A stretch of 64,000 nucleotides of DNA from Plumapathes pennacea (GCA_964036295.1 OZ038463.1:13321274-13385273), one strand, 5' to 3'. Numbered from the stretch's first letter, positions 11,188-21,284 are shown. Program-made: numbers and translations. Notes: generated by a model from the sequence alone, not told the origin.

Positions 11188-11626
11188 AGTAGATAGAAAG
11201 CCCCGGTTCTAGCTCATAGCCCTAGGGCTAACACCTCACCTCGCGCGTGTGTCACCATAAAGAACAACCCCTTAAACTTATAAAGGCTTATTAATAGGCG
11301 GAATTTGTTTTTTAAGATTGAGCCAGAAAAAAAAGAGAGTTTTACGATGAGCCAGAACCGAAGAGCCTGATAATAGGCTAAATTAAGAAATAAATAAAAA
11401 ATTGATTTTTCAAAAAAATGACTTAAGGAAAAGAATTAATATACAAAATATGACTACGTTAGACCAATTAAGAAGGGGCATTGCCAAAGATCTTAACATT
11501 AAGGGAAGGTGGAAGATGACTAAGAAAGAGCTCGAAGAAGCGATTTCAAAGGTACAAGGGCAAGAAATTCGAGAAAAGCCGATTCCCAAACCGAGAACTT
11601 TTCTTCCAGAGGGAGTTGAGCCTATT
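11188..11626 (+). repeat. Left terminal inverted repeat, 439 bp
   Basis: Reverse complement of 28757-29195. By eye the only difference is at 11420 (G here, T in the right copy read inward). It contains a 14-bp palindrome near the tip, a leader with ACTTAAG and AATATACAAAAT, and the first 59 codons of a gene starting at 11450. Identity stops abruptly inside that coding sequence, after the codons for V-E-P-I. Confidence 0.95.
11217..11230. promoter_or_regulatory. Terminal palindrome TAGCCCTAGGGCTA
   Basis: A perfect 14-bp palindrome 29 bp inside the left tip, mirrored at 29153-29166. Its place in both ends suggests a protein-binding site for integration or for initiation of replication, but it has no known match. 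Confidence 0.4.
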
Positions 11627-11893
11627 AAAAGTCGGTCAAACACCCCGACGAGTGAAGTGGAAGTACCAATTCCTAAACCAAGAAAAGGTGAGACTTGGTT
11701 TGATTGGTTTGTAAAAAATTTGAAGAGAGTAGGGAATGGTTTACTAAACTTGATTCCAGAAGGTAATTTTAAAAATATGGCCAAAAAGTTTTTAAGACTC
11801 ATTGATGAAGAGAAATTAGCGGTTGAGAATAGTAAGAAGGAAAAGAAGAGTGAGCCAGAAGTTAAAGAGTATTACAAAGGAAAGATTAACTAG
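11450..11893 (+). CDS. Left-end TIR-encoded protein, SAP/Rho-N-like N-terminus
   Basis: A 147-residue protein read from ATG at 11450, immediately preceded by AATATACAAAAT; the frame is open upstream but has no earlier ATG. Residues 1-35 (MTTLDQLRRGIAKDLNIKGR and the following KMTKKELEEAI) look like a small SAP- or Rho-N-type helix-extended-helix nucleic-acid-binding fold. A proline-rich linker KPIPKPRTFLPEG follows, and a second PIPKPRKG copy lies further on. The first 59 residues are encoded by the inverted repeat and are identical to the start of the right-end protein; the remaining part (FDWFVKNLKRVGNGLLNLIPEG, then a lysine/glutamate-rich tail) is unique. Function unknown. A DNA-end or terminal-protein role is an inference from position only. 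Confidence 0.75.
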   Translation: MTTLDQLRRGIAKDLNIKGRWKMTKKELEEAISKVQGQEIREKPIPKPRTFLPEGVEPIKSRSNTPTSEVEVPIPKPRKGETWFDWFVKNLKRVGNGLLNLIPEGNFKNMAKKFLRLIDEEKLAVENSKKEKKSEPEVKEYYKGKIN

Positions 11894-13700
11894 AAATACG
11901 ATAATCGCAGATATCCCCTCGCTCAGTAGTGGGTTTTCGGAAAGTGGGATTCTTGTTTATTTTTGGTTCGGAGATTATTTAAAATTTTTTTTGCAAACCA
12001 CGGCTGTGTAGCGACGTTACCAGTCGGCCGCAAAAAAAATCTTTGTCGTACGGCAGTCTGGTTTAGTTCAGACAACGTGCACGGTCTGCAATTTTCGTAG
12101 ACACTAAGCTGAACTTCAAAATTCGCTGAGACAACATTTACACGCAACTACTGAATACTCCCGACGCTTGAAAGCCAAGCAAAGTCGATCTTGGACACCG
12201 AAATTTTTATGAATTTCAAGAAAAGCGACGATTTCTCCAGCCAATGCTTTATCCTAACCACATACGTGTATGTTTTTATTTATTTTTTATTTTTTACTTT
12301 ATAAGTTTAATACGCTTCTTCGAGTGTGACAAAATTTAGAGCCGTCAAAGCGAGTCGCTTGTTTACACGCTTTCGAAGTCTCGGGACCGTGTGAATTTTG
12401 GCAGGGATTCAATTTTGAACACAACAACTTTTCAAACTGCGTTTGACGATTTTAAAATCTTTGACAGAAAAAAGAAATCAAGTCACTAAATAATACAAGG
12501 TCCAATTGTATTGAGCGAGCAAACCCGGTCACTAAATAATACAAGGTCTGATTGTGTTGAGCGAGTATCTTACGGGGTTCCGCTAGTAGACAATAATATA
12601 CAATAGACTGTAATTGTTTAATTTGGAAAGCAGTGGCCGGATATTTTCTACTTTAATAGCCTTCAAAAAGCAAAAGCATTTTAACCCGGTTACATTTTAT
12701 CCTTGAATACAGTGTGCCAACAAACGCGGCGACAAAACTTCACAGCATGTGTCAGACTGTCAGTGAAATTATGCAAATATGTCAGGAATCGGATGACACA
12801 ATCTTGCACGAAGGCACTCTGAAATAGCTTTGAAAACTAGCGAAAAGATCACAGTATAATCCTACTTGGCCTTCATCACAGTTCCCGGGGCATCAAACGA
12901 CAAAATATACGGCAATTGTTGAAATACCATAATGATAACACGACCGTCATTTAACAAAAGCGTTGTACGTTAATTGATGTAAATTTTCAAAACTCACCGG
13001 TTCCTGAAAGCCATAGCTTTAGCTCTTTTCCAGCAAAGGAAACAAAACCCAAAACACTATTGTTTACGTCTTCAATGATTTCAAAGTACACTGTATAGAG
13101 CAGTCCTCATACAGTACGAAAATTCCACTTTCCATTGTATTGTGTGTCGTCATCTTGTCAAACTTGGATTCTGAAAACTACATTCCTGTTATTGTAAAAG
13201 GTGAAATTTGCCACGATGATTGTTCGATTTCCACCAGCTGTATTTTGCTATTTCTTTCTGAAGAAGTGTCTGCGTTTTAACACAATACTGGCGTCTGGGA
13301 TTGTGTTCAGGTCGACCAGTTGTGCCTTTAAGAATCCGTTTCACGGCTAGTAAGCTTGCCTCCCATACACCGGCAAAATATCCGGGCAAATTACAGCCGT
13401 CCGTCGAACTGCTTGGCCTTGTATCTGCATCTTATTGTACAAAATCACTTCCGTTCGTACTCTTACAGCTACCGCATGTCACTAAGAAAATGGCCGTTTA
13501 CAGTTAAGCTGCCGATGTAACCTCGCAGTGGTCGCTCGACGCGGATGGCCCTGGGGACGAGTCGTACCCCACACACACACACACACACACGAACATTAAA
13601 TTTCGAGATGGCGACACGCTTGGAGTCTTCAAATGATGCGATTTTGCTGCATTAGCGTCGTGATTATTTCCCTCACTTCGTTCGGGGAAAATATCAGGAT
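11894..13700. other. Foreign-looking insertion in the left part of the Polinton
   Basis: About 1.8 kb with no Polinton-like gene, visibly richer in G and C than the element's genes. It lies between the left-end gene and the polymerase. It contains a 46-bp tandem duplication (12482-12567) and a CA microsatellite (13569-13590). The first residues of the downstream polymerase frame (to about 13700) look like this sequence rather than viral coding. No inverted repeats or target duplication were found, so the exact borders and origin are unknown; it may have replaced the original left-arm genes. Confidence 0.5.
12482..12567. repeat. 46-bp tandem duplication
   Basis: GTCACTAAATAATACAAGGT occurs at 12482 and again at 12528, each followed by a TTG(A)GCGAG-type stretch. 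The two copies differ by a few substitutions. Confidence 0.85.
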
Positions 13701-16700
13701 TAGAGGCGAGAATCAAACGGACATTCCATCGTTTTTCTCAAAAAACAGAAAGGTGATTGATAAGATTACTCGTTTGAAGAAACCTATCAAGGTTAAGTTT
13801 GTTTTATCCTGTGTCTATAGAATGTTTAAAAATCAAAAGTTGTTGGAGGAATCAGTTTATCATCATAGAAGTCAGATTGAAGAAATTTACGATAGTACCG
13901 ATATTGAAGAACTTTACGATGAGGTTTCACAATATTTGTTAGAGAAATCTGAGTTTGTTAACCTTGGATCTGGCTGGATTTTTGAAAGGATTGAACATTT
14001 AACCATCGAAGTTGATGAGTTTACACCAATATCTGGCGGAACTTACAAAGATCTTCCTGAAAGAATAACTAAAAAGAAGGCCGTTGTTAATATTAAGAAT
14101 AATGACGACGAATGCTTTAAGTGGTCAATTTTAAGATCGATTTATCCAAAAGATAAAAATTCTGAAAGGATAGATTCATCATTGAGAGACAAAGTTAAAC
14201 ATTTCAATTGGGAATCTATAAAATTTCCTGTTGACTTGAAGAGTGGACCAGCAACTTTTGAGAAGAATAATCCAGGACATGAGATTTGTATAGTTGGATA
14301 TGATTATTCTCAAAGAGAGAGGGGAGGGTTTTTTTCACTGAAACCAGTTAAATCGAATAATGTTAAAGTGATAGATTTGTTACTTTACGAAGGGCATTAT
14401 TGTGTAATAAAGTCTTTATCAAGATTATTGGGAAGTCAATATACAAAAAGTGAGAAAAAAGTAAATATTTGCAGGAATTGTTTTAATCATTTTTACGATC
14501 AACGTTTTGAAGAACAAAAATATTTGTTTTTCTAATGAAGGATCGGTGGCTATAATGCCGACGTATGAAAAGGTGTGTAAGTTTAAAAATTACTATAAGA
14601 AATTTAAAGTTCCTTTTGTAATTTATGCAGATTTTGAGTCCATTAATAAGATCATAGTGAACGATGGATCAAGGATGGGAGAAGAGACGAGAGAAAGGTT
14701 GATGAAGCTTGGAGTTGAGTTTTCCGAAGGTAGTGAAGAATGTAAGAAACAAAAAGAATCTTTCACTACAAATATTCAAGAACACGTTCCAAGCGGATTT
14801 TCATACACAGTCGTTTGTTTCGATGAAAGTATTATGAAACCAAAACAAGTAGTTTACACAAGACAAGAATCTGAAAACCTTATTGAAAAGTTTAATTCTA
14901 TGATTGATGAAGAATTAAGAGAGATTTATGAAAAGTATTTGAAAAAACCAAAGGAGATGATTTTTGGTGAGAAGGAAAAAGAATTGTATCATTCTCAAGA
15001 TGTTTGTCACATTTGTGAAGGTTCAGAGGGCGAGTTTGATACAAAATTAGGGAATGAAAAGGTTAGAGATCATTGTCATTGGACGGGGAAGTTTAGAGGA
15101 GCAGCACATTCTAAGTGTAATTTAAAAGTGAGGATGAAAACTCCAATTCCCATAATTTTTCACAATTTGCAAAATTATGATGCACATTTGTTTATAAAGG
15201 AATTGGCGAAAAATGGAGAGAGAGTTAATTGTATACCACTTAATGAAGAGAAATATATTTCTTTCACTAAGTTTGTAAAAGTTGATGAGAGGGCCGAATT
15301 GGATAAAGAAGGCTCACCAATGGTTAACGAAGATGGTACACCAAGAATGTTTCCAATAAGTATTCAAGCGAGGTTTATTGATAGTTATAAATTTTTATTG
15401 AGCAGTCTTGGCAAAATGGTTGAGACACTTGAAGATGAAGACTTTAAAATAACATCACAATTTTTTAAAGATGAAAAGTTGAATCTTTTAAAAAGGAAAG
15501 GTGTGTTTCCTTATGATTATTTCAACTCTTTTGAAAGATTTGAAGAAAAAGGGTTGCCTCCTATTGAGATGTTTTCAATTTTGAATGAAAAGGATATTTC
15601 AAATAGTGACTATGAACATGCACAAAAAGTTTGGAAAACTTTCAACATGAAAAATTTTAGAGAGTATCACGACCTTTATTTACAAACTGATGTTTTATTG
15701 CTAGCCGACGTGTTTGAAAAATTTAGAAGTGTTTGCATGAAAGCATATGGTCTTGATCCTGCTCATTATTTCACGTCTCCTGGGTTAACTTGGGATGCGT
15801 TTTTTAAGATGACTTCCGCAGAACCAGAACTATTAAAAGATTATGATATGTTTATGATGTTTGAGAGAGGAATAAGAGGTGGAGTATCAATGATAACTGG
15901 AAGATATTCAAAGGCTAATAACAAATACATGAAGCACCATGACAAAAAGTTGAAAGACAAGTTTATTAAATATTTAGATGCAAATAATCTTTATGGATTA
16001 GCCATGTCTAAAAAGATGCCTTATTCAAATTTTAAATGGGGTTCAAATAAATTAATAACGAAGTTGAACAGCAAAATTAAAAGCGGTAAATCGCTAGGTA
16101 AGTTACCACCATCAATTCTTGAGGTTGATTTATCTTATCCAAAAGAACTCCACGATTTACATAATGATTACCCATTAGCACCAGAGAGAAGGAAAATAAA
16201 CAAAGTTGAAAAACTCGTATCCACTTTTTACGACAAGGAGAAATATGTACTTCATCATGAGTTGTTGAAATATTATCAGAAAATGGGTTTGAAAGTAAAG
16301 AAGATTCACAGAGCGATTACCTTTGATGAAAAAGACTTTATGAAGGATTACATTTCATTTAATACAAAGATGAGAATGGCTGGGAAGACTAAGTTTGAGA
16401 AGAACTTTTATAAACTTATGAATAATTCTCTTTTTGGAAAAACCATGGAAAATTATAGAAATCGAGTAAATATTAAACTAACAACCAATGAAGCGCAATT
16501 TACTGGATTAGTCAAAAAGTCGAATTATCGAGGGAGAACAGTTTTTAGCGAAAACTTGGTAGCTGTTAAAATGGGAAAAACTAAGACTATAGTTTGAATT
16601 GTGTAACGGGTATTTTGACCCCTGTGCTATTTTTTTAAGATTAATGGTGGATGAGTTATATGAGGTTAAGGGAGTGATCGAGTGGCGAAGTGAAGGATAA

Positions 16701-17689
16701 ATTAAAATGATGTGCGTTAGTACGTGATTATATGCTGCAGCGCTAAAATGGGGTCCGTGTCAGAGCTTGTATTTGTGTAGGGAACATTTTCGGTAGGGAG
16801 ACATGTAGTTGGGGTCGGTAGTTAACACGTGTGTTGGGTAACAAAGGGGACGGGAGCGAAGAGCGAATAAAACCGAGAATACAATAGACAGAGAACTGAA
16901 AAACGAAGGGATTAGTGAAGACGCTAACACAATAACAGTAATTAATAAAAGTGGAAGTTAAACGGGTGGTGTAGGAAAGAGCGCTCTAAAAAGTGTGTCG
17001 AACTAATGACCATCATTTGAGGTTTGTCCGTCGAAGCAACCGCGCTATTCCTTTACCTATTCCGCTTTACCTTGGAATGGCTATTCTTGAACTTAGTAAA
17101 TTAATCATGTACGACTTTCACTATGGATATATTAAGAAAAAATATGGTGAAAAAGCAAGGCTATTATTCACCGACACAGATTCGTTAACTTACGAAATTG
17201 AAACAGAGGATTTTTATAAAGATATTACACCTGACGTGAAAACAAATTTTGATACAAGTGAAATTTCAAGTGATCATCCTAGTGGTATTCCATCTGGTTT
17301 GAATAAAAAAGTACTTGGAATGTTTAAAGATGAGACGAATGGTGTTGAGATTTTTGAGTTTGTTGGTTTGAGGGCAAAGTTGTATGGAATATCTTTAGAG
17401 CATATCGAGTCTCTTGAGGATAGTATAAAGTGTAAAGGAGTTAACAAGGATGTAGTCAAGAAATCTATAGGAATGAAACATATGAAAGAAGTGCTTTTTT
17501 CAAGAAAAGAGCAAATGAGAGAAATGGGCAGAATACGTTCCTATAATCATAATTTGTTTTCTCAGAGTTAATAAAATTGCACTTTCTGCCGATGATGATA
17601 AGAGGCACATATTACCAAACGGAGTGGAAACTTTAGCTCTCGGTCATTATAGGATGAGTGAAGAAGTTGATGATTTAGAGACGCATTAA
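13700..17689 (+). pseudogene. Protein-primed family B DNA polymerase, broken
   Basis: This is the Polinton replication polymerase, recognisable throughout but in pieces. Segment 1 (to 14535) carries the family's N-terminal region (ITKKKAVVNIKNNDDECFKW) and a C-x2-C finger. Segment 2 (14507-16597, with no proper ATG) carries exonuclease motifs DFE near residue 42, NLQNYD near 220 and YxxxD near 390, an endonuclease-VII-like finger (CHIC.. DHCHWTGKFRG) at about 166-205, polymerase motif A (LDANNLYG) near 488 and motif B (KLMNNSLFG) near 635. Segment 3 (about 17065-17571) carries motif C (FTDTDSL). Its last 35 or so codons continue in another frame to a stop at 17687-17689, two bases from the convergent integrase stop. 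The lesions are a frame break near 14515, an insertion at about 16598-17065 and a frame break near 17555. All catalytic motifs survive. The true start is not visible because the upstream sequence is foreign. Confidence 0.9.
16598..17065. other. 0.47-kb insertion splitting the polymerase gene
   Basis: The polymerase frame stops soon after KMGKTKTI (16595) and resumes at LYLGMAILELSK (about 17066). These two blocks should be only a few residues apart, so about 470 bp have been inserted between motifs B and C. The insert is more GC-rich than the element and contains stops in all frames. It shows neither inverted repeats nor clear GT...AG borders in register, so a spliceosomal intron is not supported. 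Its identity is unknown. Confidence 0.7.
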
Positions 17690-17691
17690 AA

Positions 17692-18675
17692 TCATTGTTT
17701 TAAAACGAATTTTGGTGGTAACTCAGTGTCTTCAGGAATGACTTGTAATTCTTCCCTAACGAAACCTCTTATTGGACCATCAACTAAATAATACAAAACT
17801 GGTTGATTTTTAGATATCACGGATTTTTTCAACTCAAAAACTTTTGTGCTCCATATAGGATCAGTTGCTCTTCTTACACTTCCACCCTCTTCCTCGCCAG
17901 GCGATAACAAATACCTTACGTTAAAGTCACTATCAAGCCTTTTTTCATCGAAACCAACAGGTCTAGAATATCTTTCGGATTGTTGATTAACGTGATTCTC
18001 ACGATAAGCGTCAATGGCTTTTTTGCCTGTTAGTCGAGTGACGTGATTATTTATGGTTTTTATGATATTTGGAAGCCTATTGACCCACTTTGTTGATCTA
18101 TCACCAGCAACAAATTCGTCAGCGTATTGTTGGCTAAAAATTTTTTCTCCTAAAGTTCTATTTGCTCTTTCAACGAATGCTTGCGCCCTATGGTTACTAG
18201 CCTCCGATCGCCTAACTATTACTTTCTTTTGATTCATAAGAGCCGTTAAAGATCCCATGAATTCTCTTCCTGGATCAACTATTAAAGTTTTTGGCCACTT
18301 CAACTTCCTTGAATAAATTTTCTTGAAAGCGTTCGATACTTCTTCACTAGATTTACTCGTGAGCCCTTCTGCATCAACATATCTTGAAGCAACATTGATA
18401 ACTACTAAGGCATATTTGAAAATTTTTCTTCCAACTTTGACATGAGGAAGGAATAATAGGTCAGCTTGATGAATTTCGTTTGGAACAGAAATGGTCCAAT
18501 GCGGTCTTGGAACATAATTTGGCGGTGCCCTGTAAATTTGCCAAAGCGCTTGTTTCGATAGCCAATCTTTTGCTTCTTCATCGGAAACGCCAGCTTCTAA
18601 AGAAAGTTTTTTAATTGCTGATAAGCCCTTCCAATATCCTTTTGAAGAGTAGTAAATCTTTTCCATCTTTTTCAT
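17692..18675 (-). CDS. Polinton integrase, retroviral type
   Basis: A 327-residue protein that inserts the element into host DNA. The rve/DDE core is intact: D72 in HQADLLFL, D134 in LIVDPGREFMG and E169 in QAFVERANRTLGEK, 35 residues apart as in retroviral integrases. An N-terminal region of about 55 residues precedes it. A C-terminal barrel- or chromo-like part (about 280-327, with VFELKKSVISKNQPVLYYLVD) follows, as in other Polinton integrases. Start at 18675 (MKKMEKI); a second methionine at residue 4 is possible. It is transcribed towards the polymerase, with stops two bases apart, and away from the capsid-candidate gene, from which only 28 bp separate it. The length and motifs suggest a functional protein, in contrast to the broken polymerase. 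Confidence 0.93.
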   Translation of the reverse strand: MKKMEKIYYSSKGYWKGLSAIKKLSLEAGVSDEEAKDWLSKQALWQIYRAPPNYVPRPHWTISVPNEIHQADLLFLPHVKVGRKIFKYALVVINVASRYVDAEGLTSKSSEEVSNAFKKIYSRKLKWPKTLIVDPGREFMGSLTALMNQKKVIVRRSEASNHRAQAFVERANRTLGEKIFSQQYADEFVAGDRSTKWVNRLPNIIKTINNHVTRLTGKKAIDAYRENHVNQQSERYSRPVGFDEKRLDSDFNVRYLLSPGEEEGGSVRRATDPIWSTKVFELKKSVISKNQPVLYYLVDGPIRGFVREELQVIPEDTELPPKFVLKQ

Positions 18676-18703
18676 TTAAAGATTTAATATACGTCTTTAA
18701 AAT
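18676..18703. promoter_or_regulatory. 28-bp divergent promoter region
   Basis: Only 28 AT-rich bases separate the integrase start (minus) from the capsid-candidate start (plus). They contain TTTAATATACG flanked by the inverted words AAAGA and TCTTT. The ATAC-type leader motif seen before many genes of this element is present in the plus direction. Any promoter for either gene must lie here or inside the neighbouring coding sequence. Confidence 0.45.
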
Positions 18704-19942
18704 ATGTCACTTGCAGATATACTAAATCCAAATAGAAAACCTAAATTGTCGAAGGCAATGAAGGCTGAGAGAACTCTTCACAGAATTACTTTTACACCAT
18801 CAAGTGCAAAACCAGGAGAAACTCTTTACGTTGACGTTCCAAGATTGAATGAAAATATGGTGTTCGTGCCTAAAAGCATGTTTTTAAGGTTTAATGTAAA
18901 ATTTGCAACAGGATCGCACGCCGACAATCACCTCATCCAAAATTTTTCTAGAAATTTAGTGACTAACATGAAGATTGTTTTTGGAGGGAAGACCATTTGT
19001 GACACAGATAGATACGACATTTTTCATGGGTATCATGATATGCTAACGTGTGAGGAAGACGTAAAAAGGGGAATAATAAGTGAGTCTAAAAGAAAGGCGA
19101 TTTTCAAAGCATCTGGCGCAGATGCAGAGGAAGTAAAGCATACGAGCAAAACGTATGATAAAGGTTTTCACATTCCATTATCTCACCCAGTTTTAGACGA
19201 TCACGGAGTTTATTATCAAAGAGGGTTAAAGTCAAATCTTAGGTTTGAAATAAAGCTTGCTAGTTCAGGGTCTGTATTTATAACTTCTGACACTACTAAA
19301 GATTATACTTACGAACTAACAAACATAGAGTTGGAATATTCAACTATTGAGGATGAAAATTTGGCATCTAAGGCGGCCAGCGTTTATCAAAGCGGAAGGA
19401 CTTTTTACTTTGAGGACATACATCATTTTAAAAAGATTCCAAAAATTGACATTAGTTCTGCTAAACTAATAAACTTACACATAAATACTCCAAGAAGTTG
19501 CATGAAAGGTATTATGTTATTCTTTTTAAAGGAAGTAACAACCGGCGCGAGGAACTCAGAGGAATTTGTAAATCCACTAATCACTTCCGTTAAAGTTTCT
19601 ATAAATGGCGTTCCAAACGCTTTGTATTCTGGAGGAATTTTAAGAGAAGACACCTGGAAAATGATTTTGAAAAGGTTTGATTATGTAGAGGATCACTTTG
19701 ATGAAATAGACTTTCATAACGATAAGTTTGCGTTATGGATTGACTTACGATCAACGCCAGACAACAATCTTCATGGTGATGGAATTGTGGTTGGAAGGTC
19801 TCATGATGGTGTTAGATTGGCCATTGACGTTGAAGGAGTTGCCTCTACAACCGTAGATTGTCACGTGTTTGTTGTTTCTGATGCGGCGGTTTTAGTTAGT
19901 GACGGAGTTGTGAAAGATGTAAGAATTCAACCATCTTCATAA
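18704..19942 (+). CDS. Major capsid protein candidate
   Basis: A 412-residue intact protein starting MSLADILNPNRK, directly upstream of the packaging ATPase, where a structural gene is expected. The sequence is rich in predicted beta strands and has the layout I associate with double-jelly-roll capsid proteins: an N-terminal arm, then VPRLNENMVFVPKSMFLRFNV, a conserved LIQNFSRNLVTNMKIVFGGK block with a lateral loop rich in charged residues (about 115-150), and a second beta domain (THE stretch LINLHINTPRSCMKGIMLFF to the end). It has no signal peptide or membrane segment. It is shorter than many Polinton capsid proteins, so a minor capsid role cannot be excluded. A structure prediction would settle it. 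Confidence 0.55.
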   Translation: MSLADILNPNRKPKLSKAMKAERTLHRITFTPSSAKPGETLYVDVPRLNENMVFVPKSMFLRFNVKFATGSHADNHLIQNFSRNLVTNMKIVFGGKTICDTDRYDIFHGYHDMLTCEEDVKRGIISESKRKAIFKASGADAEEVKHTSKTYDKGFHIPLSHPVLDDHGVYYQRGLKSNLRFEIKLASSGSVFITSDTTKDYTYELTNIELEYSTIEDENLASKAASVYQSGRTFYFEDIHHFKKIPKIDISSAKLINLHINTPRSCMKGIMLFFLKEVTTGARNSEEFVNPLITSVKVSINGVPNALYSGGILREDTWKMILKRFDYVEDHFDEIDFHNDKFALWIDLRSTPDNNLHGDGIVVGRSHDGVRLAIDVEGVASTTVDCHVFVVSDAAVLVSDGVVKDVRIQPSS

Positions 19943-19968
19943 TGACTCAAGCTTAAAAATATACAATT

Positions 19969-20628
19969 ATGATTTCAAAGATGGAATCTTTGAAATCAGA
20001 AGTACCTTTTCATACATTAATATGTGGTCCCACAAAATGTGGAAAAACGAAATACTTGGTCGATCTTTTGAGAGGACCTTTTAGACACGTTTTCGATCTT
20101 ATTTTTTTGATTTGTCCAACTTTTCCAACAAATAAAACTTATGATAATTTTGCAATAGGTGACAAACGATTTTTCGTCATGATACCTAACGAATTCGAAG
20201 GAGTTGAAGAATGTTTGGAGATTTGCGCGAATTTATTCCACGATAACAAAATGGACGACCTTGGAAAACAAGACAAGATTCTCATAATTATTGATGATTG
20301 TGCAGTGAGTAAAGATGTAAAGAAAAGAAGCACTAAATTAATTGATCTCGCGTATAGTGGCCGACATATTGGAATTTCTGTTTGGGTTTTGACTCAACAA
20401 TTGACGAGTATAGCCAAACCATTTAGAGAAAATATTAGTTGTATCATTGCGTTTCACAATCCAGACTCTGATGGAACAGATGCGATTTTCAAAAGTTTTG
20501 GTTCTGGAATTGATATTCACGAGAAGAAAAGTATTTGCGAGATACTAAAGAATAAGAAGTACTCAAGAATTTGTTTTTCTCTATGTCATCCATTTTCATA
20601 TCACGTTGAAATTCCAGAAACAACTTAA
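19969..20628 (+). CDS. FtsK/HerA-type DNA-packaging ATPase
   Basis: A 219-residue P-loop ATPase. Walker A is GPTKCGKT at residues 20-27, and Walker B is ILIIIDDC with acidic residues at 109-110. A QQL-type sensor region (VWVLTQQLTSI) follows, as in the A32/FtsK-HerA genome-packaging ATPases of Polintons, virophages and poxviruses. It would pump the element's DNA into capsids. The gene lies 26 bp after the capsid candidate and is preceded by AAATATACAATT directly before the ATG. Length is normal for the family. A later in-frame Met (residue 5) is an alternative start. Confidence 0.9.
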   Translation: MISKMESLKSEVPFHTLICGPTKCGKTKYLVDLLRGPFRHVFDLIFLICPTFPTNKTYDNFAIGDKRFFVMIPNEFEGVEECLEICANLFHDNKMDDLGKQDKILIIIDDCAVSKDVKKRSTKLIDLAYSGRHIGISVWVLTQQLTSIAKPFRENISCIIAFHNPDSDGTDAIFKSFGSGIDIHEKKSICEILKNKKYSRICFSLCHPFSYHVEIPETT

Positions 20629-20650
20629 GATCTAGTATTTACAAATAAGA

Positions 20651-21208
20651 ATGACTGAAACTGTAAAGGATTACGTTATAGAGGATAACGAAAAGAAAGA
20701 ACCACAAGAAAAACCAAAAACAAAACCTAAGAAGAAAGGCGGGTCAAAACAAAAGGCTGAATTAGATCCAGAGATGCAAGTTGAGATATCTAGAAAAAAG
20801 GATATTCTTGCATCTGTCGCCATGACATTTGGTTTGGAAGAATACGTTGGGGAAAATATAAGTGCGGTTGATATTAGAAAGATGAGTAATGATGATGTAG
20901 AATCTTTATTCAAGGTTTACGAGGAAAAGTCCGGACAAGAGTTGATGAAAGATGGTATGGGAATTTTTGTTGATGTATTTGTCAAGGCACTTTCATTTAT
21001 GCTCACTTTTGACAATGTTGATTCTTTGAAGGAGGATTTGATGAAAAATAAGCAATTAGGAAGAAGATTTGGGAAATATGCTGCTAAAATCTCTGAGGAA
21101 TATGGTGATGTTGTTGCATTCCTAAGAGTTGGATTAGACGTTGCAAAACACGTCGTAGTTTTAAGAGATGAACCCGCAGATGAGAAAGTTAAAGATAAAA
21201 ACCAATAA
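20651..21208 (+). CDS. Conserved Polinton protein of unknown function, 185 aa
   Basis: An intact 185-residue protein. The first 45 residues are a lysine/proline-rich, probably disordered tail (KPKTKPKKKGG) that could bind nucleic acid or acidic partners. The rest (about 48-175) is predicted mostly helical, with repeating hydrophobic positions (VDVFVKALSFMLTFDNVDSLKEDL) and no membrane segment. It follows the ATPase by 22 bp and is preceded by TATTTACAAATAAGA. I do not recognise a domain. A virion core or matrix role is a guess from position. Confidence 0.7.
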   Translation: MTETVKDYVIEDNEKKEPQEKPKTKPKKKGGSKQKAELDPEMQVEISRKKDILASVAMTFGLEEYVGENISAVDIRKMSNDDVESLFKVYEEKSGQELMKDGMGIFVDVFVKALSFMLTFDNVDSLKEDLMKNKQLGRRFGKYAAKISEEYGDVVAFLRVGLDVAKHVVVLRDEPADEKVKDKNQ

Positions 21209-21225
21209 TTTCGTCTATCAAATTT

Positions 21226-21256
21226 ATGTTAGCATTTTTTAGTAAAATGCTAACAT
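21226..21256. promoter_or_regulatory. Perfect 13-bp stem hairpin between late genes
   Basis: ATGTTAGCATTTT and AAAATGCTAACAT are exact inverse partners around a 5-nt loop. The hairpin lies in the gap between the 185-residue and the 138-residue genes, 28 bp before the latter's ATG, and is followed by GACTTAAGAATTACAAATATATT. It could be a 3'-end signal of the first gene or a regulatory site of the second. Confidence 0.6.
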
Positions 21257-21284
21257 GACTTAAGAATTACAAATATATTAAAAA

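Noticed and set aside
16598-17065. Spliceosomal intron in the polymerase
   Set aside because: No GT...AG pair joins the two coding blocks in frame, and the insert contrasts in composition; treated as insertion of unknown nature.
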